From: JAWVZB01 sp033722375
GTDB lineage: Bacteria > Actinomycetota > Nitriliruptoria > Nitriliruptorales > Nitriliruptoraceae
Assembly: GCA_033722375.1 (NCBI GenBank)
Contig: JAWVZB010000026.1
Location: 1-31,012, forward strand
Length of the DNA stretch: 31,012 bases
Reading direction: 5' to 3'
Part shown: piece by piece, positions 16,041 through 24,146 of the stretch
How positions within the stretch are numbered: position 1 is the first letter of the stretch
Layout: the number at the start of each line of letters is the position of its first letter
Program-made: the position numbers and the translations under genes
Notes under the pieces: generated by a model
Told to the model about the DNA's origin: nothing
Seen by the model: the letters and a program-made list of their open reading frames with translations, nothing else
The model's database searches: none

Positions 16041-17354
16041 ATGGTTGGCACCAGCGAAGACGCGCGCGGGGTCTCTCGCGCGTCTGAGTCGTTGCACAGC
16101 GAGCGTTCCATCGTGGTCGCCCGCTGGGCGGGGGTGGCCTTCGGACTCCTCCAGGTCACGACCTACAACACGATGCCCTACCCCCCCGGGATCCAGGCGG
16201 CGGCCTACACGCTCGTCGGTGCGCTCGCGGTCGCCAACCTCGCGATCTGGATCTCGATCCGGCGCATCTCGACGGACCAGGCTCGGCGCCGGCTGTCGGT
16301 CACCGCGATGGCCATCGACATCGTCTTCGTCTCCGGCATCTTGTGGCTCTACGCGTTCGACGGCACCTCAGCGTTGTTCCTGCTGCTCTTCGTGCTCCCG
16401 GCGGAGGCAGCCTGGCGCTTCCGTCTCCGCGGTGTCATCACGGTGTGGGCTGTCTCCGCTGCCTTCTACATCGGCCGCGAGGCCTATGCGGCGGTCGAGT
16501 ACGGGTTCGCCTTCGACCTCGTGTCCATCAACTTCCGGATGGGGATCCTCCTGATCGTGAGCCTCATCCTGGGGCTCATGGCGAGTGGTCTGGCACGTCG
16601 CACGGCGGAGCTCGAAGCGGCACTTCAGGAGCTGCGGGAGACCAGCAACTGGCGTGGGAAGCTGGTCGACATGCTCGCCCACGACATCCGGTCCCCACTC
16701 GGCAGCGCGGTGAGCTCGATGGAGACCCTCCGTGACCGCGGCGACCGGCTCGACCACGAGACCCAGCTCAAGCTGCTCGCCTCGAGCGTCAGATCAGCAC
16801 GACGGGTGCTGCGGCTCGCCGATGACCTGCTGGCGCTGGCGCGGGCTACCGACGCGAAAGGCCTCGAGCTGGACCGTCGCGAGGTGCCGCTAATCAGGGT
16901 CGTCAGCGAGGTCCTCGAGGACCTCGACACCTCGCAGGACGTCGAGGTGGACATCCCGCCGGATCTCCGCGCCTACGTCGACCCGATGCGCGTCGAGCAG
17001 ATCGTGGCGAACCTGGTCGGCAACGCGCTCAAGCACGGTCGCCCCCCTGTCAGGATCACCGCACGGGAGGGTCGCGCCTGGGGGGTCGTTCTCGAGGTGT
17101 CGGATGCGGGCGGCGGGATCCCGGCCGAGGAGCGGCAGAAGCTGTTCGACGCCTTCGGTCGCGGCATGAAACGCGACTCCGTCGGGCTCGGACTGTGGAT
17201 CGTCCGCCTCCTCACCGAGGCACACGGTGGACAGGTCCGCTACGAGGAGCGCGACGGGCGCTCACGCTTCGTGGTCGAGCTTCCCTCGCCGAACGGGGAG
17301 ACGCACCAGGGGAGTCCCACGGTCGCGGCGAGCTCCCCTGGGAGCGAGGCGTAG
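16041..17354 (+). CDS. Orphan membrane sensor histidine kinase
   Basis: This 437-residue protein starts at ATG 16041, with TTGGAG seven bases upstream; GTG 16038 and ATG 16023 are in-frame alternatives. About six membrane helices fill residues 27-190, with very short loops and no large extracytoplasmic domain, so sensing is probably within the membrane. A short helical linker follows. The HisKA domain has MLAHDIRSPLGSAVSS with phospho-acceptor His214. The ATPase domain has an N-box (NLVGNALKHG, Asn324/Asn328), G1 (DAGGGIP, Asp355), an F-box (LFDAFGRG) and G2 (GLGLWIV). All catalytic motifs are intact. No response regulator gene adjoins it on either side, so its partner lies elsewhere. TACCGT at 15983 is a possible -10. 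Confidence 0.88.
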   Translation: MVGTSEDARGVSRASESLHSERSIVVARWAGVAFGLLQVTTYNTMPYPPGIQAAAYTLVGALAVANLAIWISIRRISTDQARRRLSVTAMAIDIVFVSGILWLYAFDGTSALFLLLFVLPAEAAWRFRLRGVITVWAVSAAFYIGREAYAAVEYGFAFDLVSINFRMGILLIVSLILGLMASGLARRTAELEAALQELRETSNWRGKLVDMLAHDIRSPLGSAVSSMETLRDRGDRLDHETQLKLLASSVRSARRVLRLADDLLALARATDAKGLELDRREVPLIRVVSEVLEDLDTSQDVEVDIPPDLRAYVDPMRVEQIVANLVGNALKHGRPPVRITAREGRAWGVVLEVSDAGGGIPAEERQKLFDAFGRGMKRDSVGLGLWIVRLLTEAHGGQVRYEERDGRSRFVVELPSPNGETHQGSPTVAASSPGSEA

Positions 17355-17363
17355 GACCTGGCG

Positions 17364-18227
17364 TCAGGTGTCTTCGCCGTCCTCGGGCGGGAACACCGGC
17401 AGCTGGCCGTCGTCGAAGCCGGTCACGTTGGGGCACACATCACCGACGTCTCCCTCGGGCGTGACGAAGTACCACTCGAAGGGTGGCGAGACCGGGAGAT
17501 CCTCGACCGACATGGTCGCGCTCGCCGACGTGTGACCGATGTTGCTCGCCAGCGTCTCCACCTCGTGGAGCTCGTCGGTCGACGGTCCCACGCTGATGTC
17601 GAACGGCTGGCCCGGCCCTGACGGGAACCCCAGCACGACGACGCCGGCCGCTCCGCCGCCGGCCTCGCGCAGGTGGAGCTCCAGCTGCGCATCACTGCTG
17701 CCTGCGGGACCTCCCTCCGCGCGGCTTCCCGTGATACGGAACCCGAAGTCGTCCTCGATCAGGGTCACCTGCGTGGTGTCGCTGCCGGTCGCGCTCGCCG
17801 GCTGGTCGGTCGGGGCGCCATCCTCGAAGACCACGAGGTCGTCCTCTTCGTCCTCGCAGCGGGACACCGTCGGCGCCGATCCCTCGGTTGGTGAGGGCGC
17901 GGCAGCCGTCGACGTCGGTGACGGGCTCGTGGTCGCGTCGGTCTGGTCAGCGGACTCGCACCCGACGGCGGCCAGCAGGAGGAACGCCCCCGCTGCGCTG
18001 CGCGAGGCGGACGATCGCCCGCCCAGCAGCCGTCTGAGGCGCTGGAAGAAACCGCCGGCACCCTCCACGTCGTCAGGGCCGTCCTGTGGGGGTGGGGCGG
18101 ACCCGACCCGCTTGCTCTGGACGTCGCGCGCAGTCCGTCGATCGACGTAGGTGTGGCGCGGTGCGTCGCCCTGCTCCCGGTCCTTCTCCGGGGGTGGCAT
18201 GTCCTCTTGCTCTCTGGTCTCGCTCAC
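17364..18227 (-). CDS. Lipoprotein-like or membrane-anchored protein of unknown function
   Basis: The GTG at 18227 has AGGAGG six bases upstream, giving 287 residues. The first 70 or so are hydrophilic (Pro/Asp/Arg-rich). A hydrophobic run AGAFLLLAAVGC then resembles a lipobox, followed by a Ser/Thr/Pro linker. The C-terminal domain of about 170 residues has no family I recognise; it contains VVFEDG, FRITGS, LELHLREAGGGAAGVVVLGFPSG and EWYFVTPEGD. Such a long stretch before a lipoprotein signal is odd. An internal GTG near residue 54 would give a normal-length signal but lacks a ribosome site. The gene is divergent from the giant SARP-pseudokinase-nSTAND regulator across 177 bases, so the two may be co-regulated. 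A role as its external partner is speculation. Confidence 0.7.
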   Translation of the reverse strand: MSETREQEDMPPPEKDREQGDAPRHTYVDRRTARDVQSKRVGSAPPPQDGPDDVEGAGGFFQRLRRLLGGRSSASRSAAGAFLLLAAVGCESADQTDATTSPSPTSTAAAPSPTEGSAPTVSRCEDEEDDLVVFEDGAPTDQPASATGSDTTQVTLIEDDFGFRITGSRAEGGPAGSSDAQLELHLREAGGGAAGVVVLGFPSGPGQPFDISVGPSTDELHEVETLASNIGHTSASATMSVEDLPVSPPFEWYFVTPEGDVGDVCPNVTGFDDGQLPVFPPEDGEDT

Positions 18228-18404
18228 GTTGGGCCTCCTCGGCCGTCGGGGTCGTCTGGAACCCAACCCCACCCCCCTTAAGACCGGCTCGAAGGGGCGC
18301 TGGCCACGATCTCGCAAGACCTCGAAGCGGCCAGGGAGCCGGTCATGGAGTTGCGAGAGCCACGCGCGCCGACCATCATCGGTCCGAGCGCTGGAGGGGG
18401 GACC

Positions 18405-21400
18405 ATGCGGCTGCTCCTGCTGGGGGCCATGGAGGCGTGGGACGGGGACGTCCGTCTGGATCTGGGAGGACCCAAGCCGCGGCTCATCCTCGCGCTGCTC
18501 GCCAAGGAGGCCGGTGGCATCGTCCCGACCCCGAAGCTGGTCGATGCGGTCTGGGGCGACGATCCCCCCGCCGACCCGCGCGCGACGCTCCAGGTCAACA
18601 TCTCGAGCCTGCGGAAGACCGGCGACGGGCTGCCCATCACCCACCGCTCGCCCGGGTACGTCCTCGAGCTCGATCCCTCGGCGATCGACCGTCACCGGTT
18701 CGAGGCGCTCGTGGCCGAGGGCGTACGGCTCGTCCCGAGCCACCCACGACGGGGCGCCACCCTCCTCCGCGACGCCCTGAGCCTGTGGCGGGGGCGGCCG
18801 TACGGGGACCTCGCCGACGAGTCCGCGCTCGTCGCGGACGTGCGTGGCCTCGAGGAGCAGCGCCTGCGGGCACTCGAGAAGCGCATCGGCGCCGATCTCG
18901 CCCTGGGCGACCACGAACGGCTCCACCAGGAGCTCGAGACGCTCGTGCAGAGCCACCCCCTCCGGGAGCCGTTCTGGGGCCAGCTCGCGCTGGTGCAGTA
19001 CCGCACCGGGCAGCCGGCAGAGTCGCTGCGGACCCTCGAGCGCGCGCGACGCCTCCTCGCAGAAGAGCTCGGCTCCGACCCGTCGCCGGCCCTGAAGGAC
19101 CTCCACGCGCGGATACTCCGCCAGGACCCCGGGTTGGCAGCCCCCTCCCTGCGGAGCGATCGCGACGCGGAGCCTCTCCGGACCGTCCGCGGCTACGCGC
19201 TGCTCGAGGAGCTCGGAACGACGCCGGCCGGGGCGACTCGCTACCGGGCGCGGCAGCCGGGAACCGGCCGTCCGGTCGACGTGCGGGAGTTCGACACGGA
19301 CGCGATCGGGCTCCCCGTCGGCGACCTCGCGCGCCGTATCGAGCGGGCGCAGCGGCTCGACCACCGCCACCTCCCCGACGTACTGGACCACTGGACCGAC
19401 GACGGTCACGTCTACCTCGTGACCCAGACGGTCGAGGGCGACCCGCTGTCCGACACGCTCCAGCGGGGACCGTGGACACCCGACCGCGCCGTGTCCCTCG
19501 TCGACGACCTGGCGGCGGCCGTCGACCACGCCCTCGGCCACGGTGCGTGGCTCGGGTCGCTCGGGACCGACGGCGTGACGCTGGCTGAGGACGACCGTCC
19601 CGTGATCGCGGGCTACGCGGACGCGCTCGTCACGGAGGAGGGCGCCAGCCACGATCCGGCTGCGCAGGCAGTGGGGGACCTCGGACGCCTCGGGTACCGG
19701 CTCCTCACCGGGGCGCGCGTGCCCGTCCCTGCCGGCGACGACCACGTAGCGCCGCCCGACCTGCGCGACCTGCGCCCCGACCTCCCGCCTGCGGCGGGGC
19801 GCGTCCTCGAACGGGCCGTCCGCCGACCCGACGGGCGCTTCCCCACGGCCGGCGCCTTCGCGGCCGCCTTCCGGGGGGCCGTCACCGGCACCGAGCCGGA
19901 TCTCCTGGCCGCCGAGATCCGCAACCCCTACAAGGGGCTGCGGGCCTTCGGCGAGGCCGATGCCGACGACTTCTTCGGGCGCTCCAGGCTCGCAGAGAAG
20001 CTCCTCGACCGACTGGAGCGCGACCGGGTCATCGCCCTGGTCGGTCCCAGCGGATCGGGGAAGTCGAGCGTGGTCCGGGCCGGGCTCCTCCCGGCGCTGC
20101 GGGACACCCCCGGGAACTGGCGGATCGCCACGATGACGCCGGGCGAGTGGCCGATGGCCGAGCTCGAGCACACCCTGGAGGAGCTCGCGCCAGACCAGGG
20201 TGACGACCTCGGCGCCTCGCTCGCCGCCGACGGCGGCCTGGCCGACGTGGCGGAGGAGCTCTCGGCGCCCGGGGGGAGCCTGCTGCTCGTCGTCGACCAG
20301 TTCGAGGAGCTCTTCGCGCTCGCCCCGGCCCCCGACCGGGCCGCGTTCCTGGAGCAGCTCGCCGCCGCGTTGTCACGGCCCGGTGGTCCGCTCCACGTGG
20401 TCATGACCCTGCGAGCCGACTTCTACGACCAGCTCCTGCTGGACCCTGCGATGGGGTCCGTGGTCGCCGAGCGGACCGTCCCGGTCACCCCTCTGACACC
20501 CGACGAGCTCGAGCACGCCATCACGGGCCCGGCCGAGGCCGTCGGGCTCCGCGTCGAGCCCGAGCTGACGGCGCAGCTCGTCGCCGACGTCGTCGACGCC
20601 CCGGGCAGCCTGCCCTCTCTCCAGTACGCCCTGACCGAGCTCTGCGACGAACGCTCCGGCGACACCTTGCGGCTCGACGACTTCCGCGAGCTCGGTGGCC
20701 TGCACGGGGCGCTGGCGGGGCGTGCCGAGACGCTCTACGGCCAGCTCGACGAGGAGGGCCGGGAGGTGTGCCGACAGGTCTTCCTGCGGCTGGTCGTGGT
20801 GACCGAGCAGGTGGCCGAGACCCGCCGCCGTGTCCTGCGTCCCGAGCTCCTCGACCTCGGCGACGAGGAGACCGTCGAGCAGGTCCTCGAGCTGTTCGGC
20901 TCCCACCGGCTGCTGACCTTCGACCACGACCCCTTCACGCGTGTCCCCACCGTGGAGGTGGCACACGAGGCGCTCATGCACGCGTGGGGACGTCTGCGGG
21001 GCTGGATCGACGCCGCCCGCGACGACCTCGTCATGCACCGCCGGCTGCTCGCGGCCGCGGACGACTGGCGGCGCTCGGACGAGGAGCCGAGCTACCTCCT
21101 GGTCGGATCGCGTCTCGACGCGGTCGAGGACTGGGCGGCGACCACCTCGGTCATGCTGACCCGATCACAGCGGGACTACCTCGAGCGCAGCGTCGAGGCG
21201 CGCGACCGTCGGGAGCGCGAGGAGCAGGAGCGCCGCGAGCGCGAGCGGATGCTGGAGCGGCGGTCGCTGCGGCGCATGCGGGGCCTCGTCGCCGTCCTCG
21301 TGCTCGGTCTCGCCGCGGCCGGCGTGCTGGCGTGGCTGGCCCTCGAGCAGCGCAGCACCGCCGATGAGCAGCGGCAGCTCGCCGAGACACAGCGGGCAGC

Positions 21401-23501
21401 CGCAGAGGAGCAGGGCCGGGTCGCGACCGCGCGCGAGCTGGCCGCCGAGTCCCTCACGCAGCTCGACGTCGACCCCGAGCGCAGCCTGCTCCTCGCCATC
21501 GAGGCCGTCGAGACCACGCGTCGCGTCGACGGCACCGTGCTCCCCGAGGCGGAGTCCGCGCTCCACCAGGCCGTGCGTCTGTCCCGGGTCGAGTCCGTGC
21601 TGAACGTCGGGGCGGGTGTGGCCCTCGGACCGCAGGGCGAGCTGGCGGTCGTCGGGATGGACGGGGAGATGCGGGTGCTCGACGCGGCCGGTGAGCTGCT
21701 CTGGGAGCGGAGCGACCGCGCGACGGGGCCGCTCATGCTGCCGGGCGAGAGCGCCCCGCGCGTCTTCCTCGGCCGTACCCCCGGTGCGGACGTGCACCCC
21801 GAGACCGCGATCGTGGCCAGCACCACCGCCGACTTCACCGTCGAGCTGCGCGAGCTCGCGACCGGCGAGATCGTGACCACCCTCGACGGTGACGCTGCAC
21901 GGCCACGCTTCAGCCCCGACGGTCGCTACGTCGCCGCCATCATGGCGCAGGAAGGGACCGATCGGCTGTGGGACGCGGCGCGGACGATCGGGCTGTGGGA
22001 TGCCGACACGGGTGAGCTCGTGCGACGGTTCGAGGGTCACGAGTTCGGTGTCAATACCCACGCGTTCTCGCCGGACGGCACCCGTCTCGCCACCGCCTCG
22101 GGGGCCGGAGGACGGATCGGCCTGTGGGATGTCGACACCGGGGAGCAGCTGGTGATGCAGGACCGCAGTGGCGCCAAGGCGGTCGCGTTCTCGCCCGACG
22201 GCACGCTCCTCGCGGTGGGCAGCGGCGACGGTCTCGTCGAGATCCGCGACGCCGGGACGCTCGAGGTTCGCGAGACCTTCCACGGCCACGAGGGTGACAT
22301 CTTCGCGGTGGCGTTCAGCCCGGACGGCTCCCGCGTCGCGGTCGGCGGGACCGGGGTCGAGCTGTTCGATCCCGCCACCGGTGAGGAGCTGATGGCGCTG
22401 CCGGGGCACACCGCCACGGTCGCCGCCGTCGCGTTCTCGCGCGACGCCGAGACCCTCGTGACCTCGGCCGAGGACGGCACCACCCGGCGGTGGGACATCG
22501 CAGCCCCCGGTGGGCGTGAGATCGCCACGCTGCCCGGTCCGCAACCGCCCGCGCGGGGCGCGGTCGATGCCGGTCCCGACGGGAAGCTCATCGCCACCAC
22601 GGGCCCGGACGGCGTGCGGCTCCACCGCGTCGGAAGCTGGGAGGTCGTCCGAACGCTGCCGCTCGGCCCGGCAGCCGCTGTCGACGTCACCTTCAGCCCC
22701 GACGGGGGTCGGCTCGCGGCCGGGCTCCTGCCGCTCCCGCCGGGTCCCGGCAGCACCGGCACGCTCGTCGTGTGGGACGTCGAGACCGGTCAGCGTGTGC
22801 TCGAGGTCGGAGGGCACGCCCCGTTCATCACCGACCAGGCCTGGAGCGCGGACGGGCGACTGATCGCGACCGGCACCGACAACGAGGGGCTCGCCCGGGT
22901 CATCGACGTCGCCTCGGGTGAGATCGTGTCCACCTACGACTTCACCGAAGGCTCGATCGTCGCGGTCGAGTTCACCCCGGACGGGCTGTTCGTCGGCGGA
23001 CAGGACGCCGGTTACGTGATCGACCCGGAGACCGGCGAAGAGCTTCGAACGTTCGAGGAAGCCGACGAGACCCTCATCGACGACCGTCTCACCGCCGACG
23101 GGACACTCGTCACGAGCGACATCGAAGGCCGGATCGACGAGTGGGACCCGGCCACGGGCCAGCGGCTACGGCGGATCACCGACTACCCGGGTGGCATCTT
23201 CGCGGTAGGGCTGGGGGATGGCATCGTGGCGTCGGTGACCCCGCCCGCGGTGTCGATCGTCGACTTCGTCACCGGTGAGCCCCGGTTCGACCTGGTCACC
23301 GGCCACGACGGCGGCGCCAGCGACCTGGCCTTCACGCCCGACGGCCGCTACCTCGTGACCGGCGGCATAGACGGCACGATCCGGCTGTTCGCCATGGACG
23401 TCGACGAACTGCTCGCGCTGGCTCACGAACGTGCCACACGCAGCCTCACCACCGCCGAGTGCCGGCGGTTCCTCCACACCGAGACGTGCCCGGCAGGCTG
23501 A
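18405..23501 (+). CDS. SARP-BTAD-pseudokinase-nSTAND-TM-WD40 giant regulator
   Basis: This is a 1698-residue protein. ATG 18405 follows GGAGGGGG and matches the SARP start MRLLLLGAMEAWDG. Order: winged helix (1-90; GGPKPRLILALL, SPGYVLEL); BTAD (about 95-245); kinase-like domain (about 263-495); nSTAND1 NTPase from residue 507 (NPYKGLRAFGEAD) with Walker A GPSGSGKSS (547-555) and Walker B LLVVDQFEELF (about 627-637). A winged-helix-like part follows (VEVAHEALMHAWGRLRGWI). Then come a charged coiled coil, one membrane helix (about 960-980), a second short coiled coil, and about 14 WD40-like repeats from about 1070 to 1660 (FSPDG...WDxxTG). The end, LTTAECRRFLHTETCP, is usual for this group. 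The kinase lacks its Lys (Arg294) and DFG Asp (Ala402-Gly-Tyr). Basic residues before the helix put the N-terminus inside and the repeats outside. Target genes are unknown. Confidence 0.93.
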   Translation: MRLLLLGAMEAWDGDVRLDLGGPKPRLILALLAKEAGGIVPTPKLVDAVWGDDPPADPRATLQVNISSLRKTGDGLPITHRSPGYVLELDPSAIDRHRFEALVAEGVRLVPSHPRRGATLLRDALSLWRGRPYGDLADESALVADVRGLEEQRLRALEKRIGADLALGDHERLHQELETLVQSHPLREPFWGQLALVQYRTGQPAESLRTLERARRLLAEELGSDPSPALKDLHARILRQDPGLAAPSLRSDRDAEPLRTVRGYALLEELGTTPAGATRYRARQPGTGRPVDVREFDTDAIGLPVGDLARRIERAQRLDHRHLPDVLDHWTDDGHVYLVTQTVEGDPLSDTLQRGPWTPDRAVSLVDDLAAAVDHALGHGAWLGSLGTDGVTLAEDDRPVIAGYADALVTEEGASHDPAAQAVGDLGRLGYRLLTGARVPVPAGDDHVAPPDLRDLRPDLPPAAGRVLERAVRRPDGRFPTAGAFAAAFRGAVTGTEPDLLAAEIRNPYKGLRAFGEADADDFFGRSRLAEKLLDRLERDRVIALVGPSGSGKSSVVRAGLLPALRDTPGNWRIATMTPGEWPMAELEHTLEELAPDQGDDLGASLAADGGLADVAEELSAPGGSLLLVVDQFEELFALAPAPDRAAFLEQLAAALSRPGGPLHVVMTLRADFYDQLLLDPAMGSVVAERTVPVTPLTPDELEHAITGPAEAVGLRVEPELTAQLVADVVDAPGSLPSLQYALTELCDERSGDTLRLDDFRELGGLHGALAGRAETLYGQLDEEGREVCRQVFLRLVVVTEQVAETRRRVLRPELLDLGDEETVEQVLELFGSHRLLTFDHDPFTRVPTVEVAHEALMHAWGRLRGWIDAARDDLVMHRRLLAAADDWRRSDEEPSYLLVGSRLDAVEDWAATTSVMLTRSQRDYLERSVEARDRREREEQERRERERMLERRSLRRMRGLVAVLVLGLAAAGVLAWLALEQRSTADEQRQLAETQRAAAEEQGRVATARELAAESLTQLDVDPERSLLLAIEAVETTRRVDGTVLPEAESALHQAVRLSRVESVLNVGAGVALGPQGELAVVGMDGEMRVLDAAGELLWERSDRATGPLMLPGESAPRVFLGRTPGADVHPETAIVASTTADFTVELRELATGEIVTTLDGDAARPRFSPDGRYVAAIMAQEGTDRLWDAARTIGLWDADTGELVRRFEGHEFGVNTHAFSPDGTRLATASGAGGRIGLWDVDTGEQLVMQDRSGAKAVAFSPDGTLLAVGSGDGLVEIRDAGTLEVRETFHGHEGDIFAVAFSPDGSRVAVGGTGVELFDPATGEELMALPGHTATVAAVAFSRDAETLVTSAEDGTTRRWDIAAPGGREIATLPGPQPPARGAVDAGPDGKLIATTGPDGVRLHRVGSWEVVRTLPLGPAAAVDVTFSPDGGRLAAGLLPLPPGPGSTGTLVVWDVETGQRVLEVGGHAPFITDQAWSADGRLIATGTDNEGLARVIDVASGEIVSTYDFTEGSIVAVEFTPDGLFVGGQDAGYVIDPETGEELRTFEEADETLIDDRLTADGTLVTSDIEGRIDEWDPATGQRLRRITDYPGGIFAVGLGDGIVASVTPPAVSIVDFVTGEPRFDLVTGHDGGASDLAFTPDGRYLVTGGIDGTIRLFAMDVDELLALAHERATRSLTTAECRRFLHTETCPAG

Positions 23502-23504
23502 TCC

Positions 23505-23915
23505 TCAGGCGCTGCGGGGGAGCGCGTCGAGGAGCTCGCGTGCGACCTTCTCGGTCTCCCGGCACTGCTGCGCACAGGCGCGGCAGTGGTCGTGCATGTC
23601 CCCGTGCGAGTCGCACTCGTCAGCGCACGCCCGGCAGGCCGCGACGCACGCCTCGAGCTGTGCCCGCAGGACGTCGTAGCTGCCGTACGCGATGCGACTC
23701 ATGACGTTCGCCGTCGCGGTGCAGATCTCGGCGCAGACGTTGTCGAGCGTGATGCAGTCGCGCAGCCCCTCGACGTCGTCCTCCGCCAGACACGCGTCCG
23801 CGCACGCGGTGCAGGCGGCAGCGCACTCCTGGAAGGTGTGGATCGCCTCGCCCAACGTCTCGGCGTCGACGGCGAGCTTCACCGGAGCGGTCTCGATGAT
23901 CCTCTTGTGTCCCAT
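23505..23915 (-). CDS. DUF326-type four-helix-bundle copper-binding-like protein
   Basis: This 136-residue protein has 14 Cys in helical spacing: 31, 35, 38, 42, 54, 61, 65, 90, 94, 97, 101, 111, 114 and 118. His residues at 104, 108 and 110 sit between the last two clusters. CxxxCxxCxxxC repeats on amphipathic helices are the hallmark of the DUF326 family, related to the Csp copper-storage proteins in which Cys-lined four-helix bundles hold many Cu(I) ions. There is no signal peptide, so it should be cytosolic, as in Csp3. The ATG at 23915 is preceded by GGGGAAA. Its stop lies three bases from the convergent giant-regulator stop. A repeat-containing upstream region may be its operator. Metal specificity is inferred from the family. 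Confidence 0.87.
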   Translation of the reverse strand: MGHKRIIETAPVKLAVDAETLGEAIHTFQECAAACTACADACLAEDDVEGLRDCITLDNVCAEICTATANVMSRIAYGSYDVLRAQLEACVAACRACADECDSHGDMHDHCRACAQQCRETEKVARELLDALPRSA

Positions 23916-23923
23916 GGCTTTCC

Positions 23924-23958
23924 CCGTTCGTTGCGGTGCCGTTCGTTGTCACCGACAA
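23924..23958 (-). promoter_or_regulatory. Direct and inverted repeats upstream of the DUF326 gene
   Basis: CCGTTCGTTG occurs twice (23924-23933 and 23939-23948), 15 bases apart. The second copy runs into an inverted repeat TTGTC-acc-GACAA (23946-23958). They lie 9-43 bases before the start codon, where promoter and operator are expected. A regulator site, possibly metal-responsive, is an inference from position. Confidence 0.35.
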
Positions 23959-24026
23959 GGGTGGGACCAGGGCCGACCTTGCGCGCCTGCGATGCACCCG
24001 CGAGCGACCACCCGCCTCCGTACGGT

Positions 24027-24146
24027 GTGCAGGGCTGTTGGAACGAGACAGCGGATCTCTTCCACGAGGATCTCCCGGCCAGAGCTTCGGCCAACGCACT
24101 GACGTTGATCGAACTGTTGGGGGACGCCGTGACGGAGTGGCCCTGA
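24027..24146 (+). CDS. Possible small ORF (39 codons) in the 231-base gap
   Basis: A GTG-started frame ends at 24144-24146 with its TGA directly abutting the SDR stop on the other strand (TGATCA). That is the same tight convergent ending seen elsewhere in the window. A TTG at 23979 would give 55 residues. The peptide (NETADLFHEDLPARASANAL...) has no domain I know. Third-position GC is about 80%, lower than in neighbours, and no ribosome site is clear. TACGGT lies immediately before the GTG. Weak candidate only; otherwise this gap holds just the DUF326 upstream region. Confidence 0.15.
   Translation: MQGCWNETADLFHEDLPARASANALTLIELLGDAVTEWP

Noticed and set aside
18228..20171. 935-residue minus-strand frame that includes the lipoprotein-like protein
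   Set aside because: Only the part from 18227 has a ribosome site and a sensible protein; the rest is the shadow of the giant regulator.
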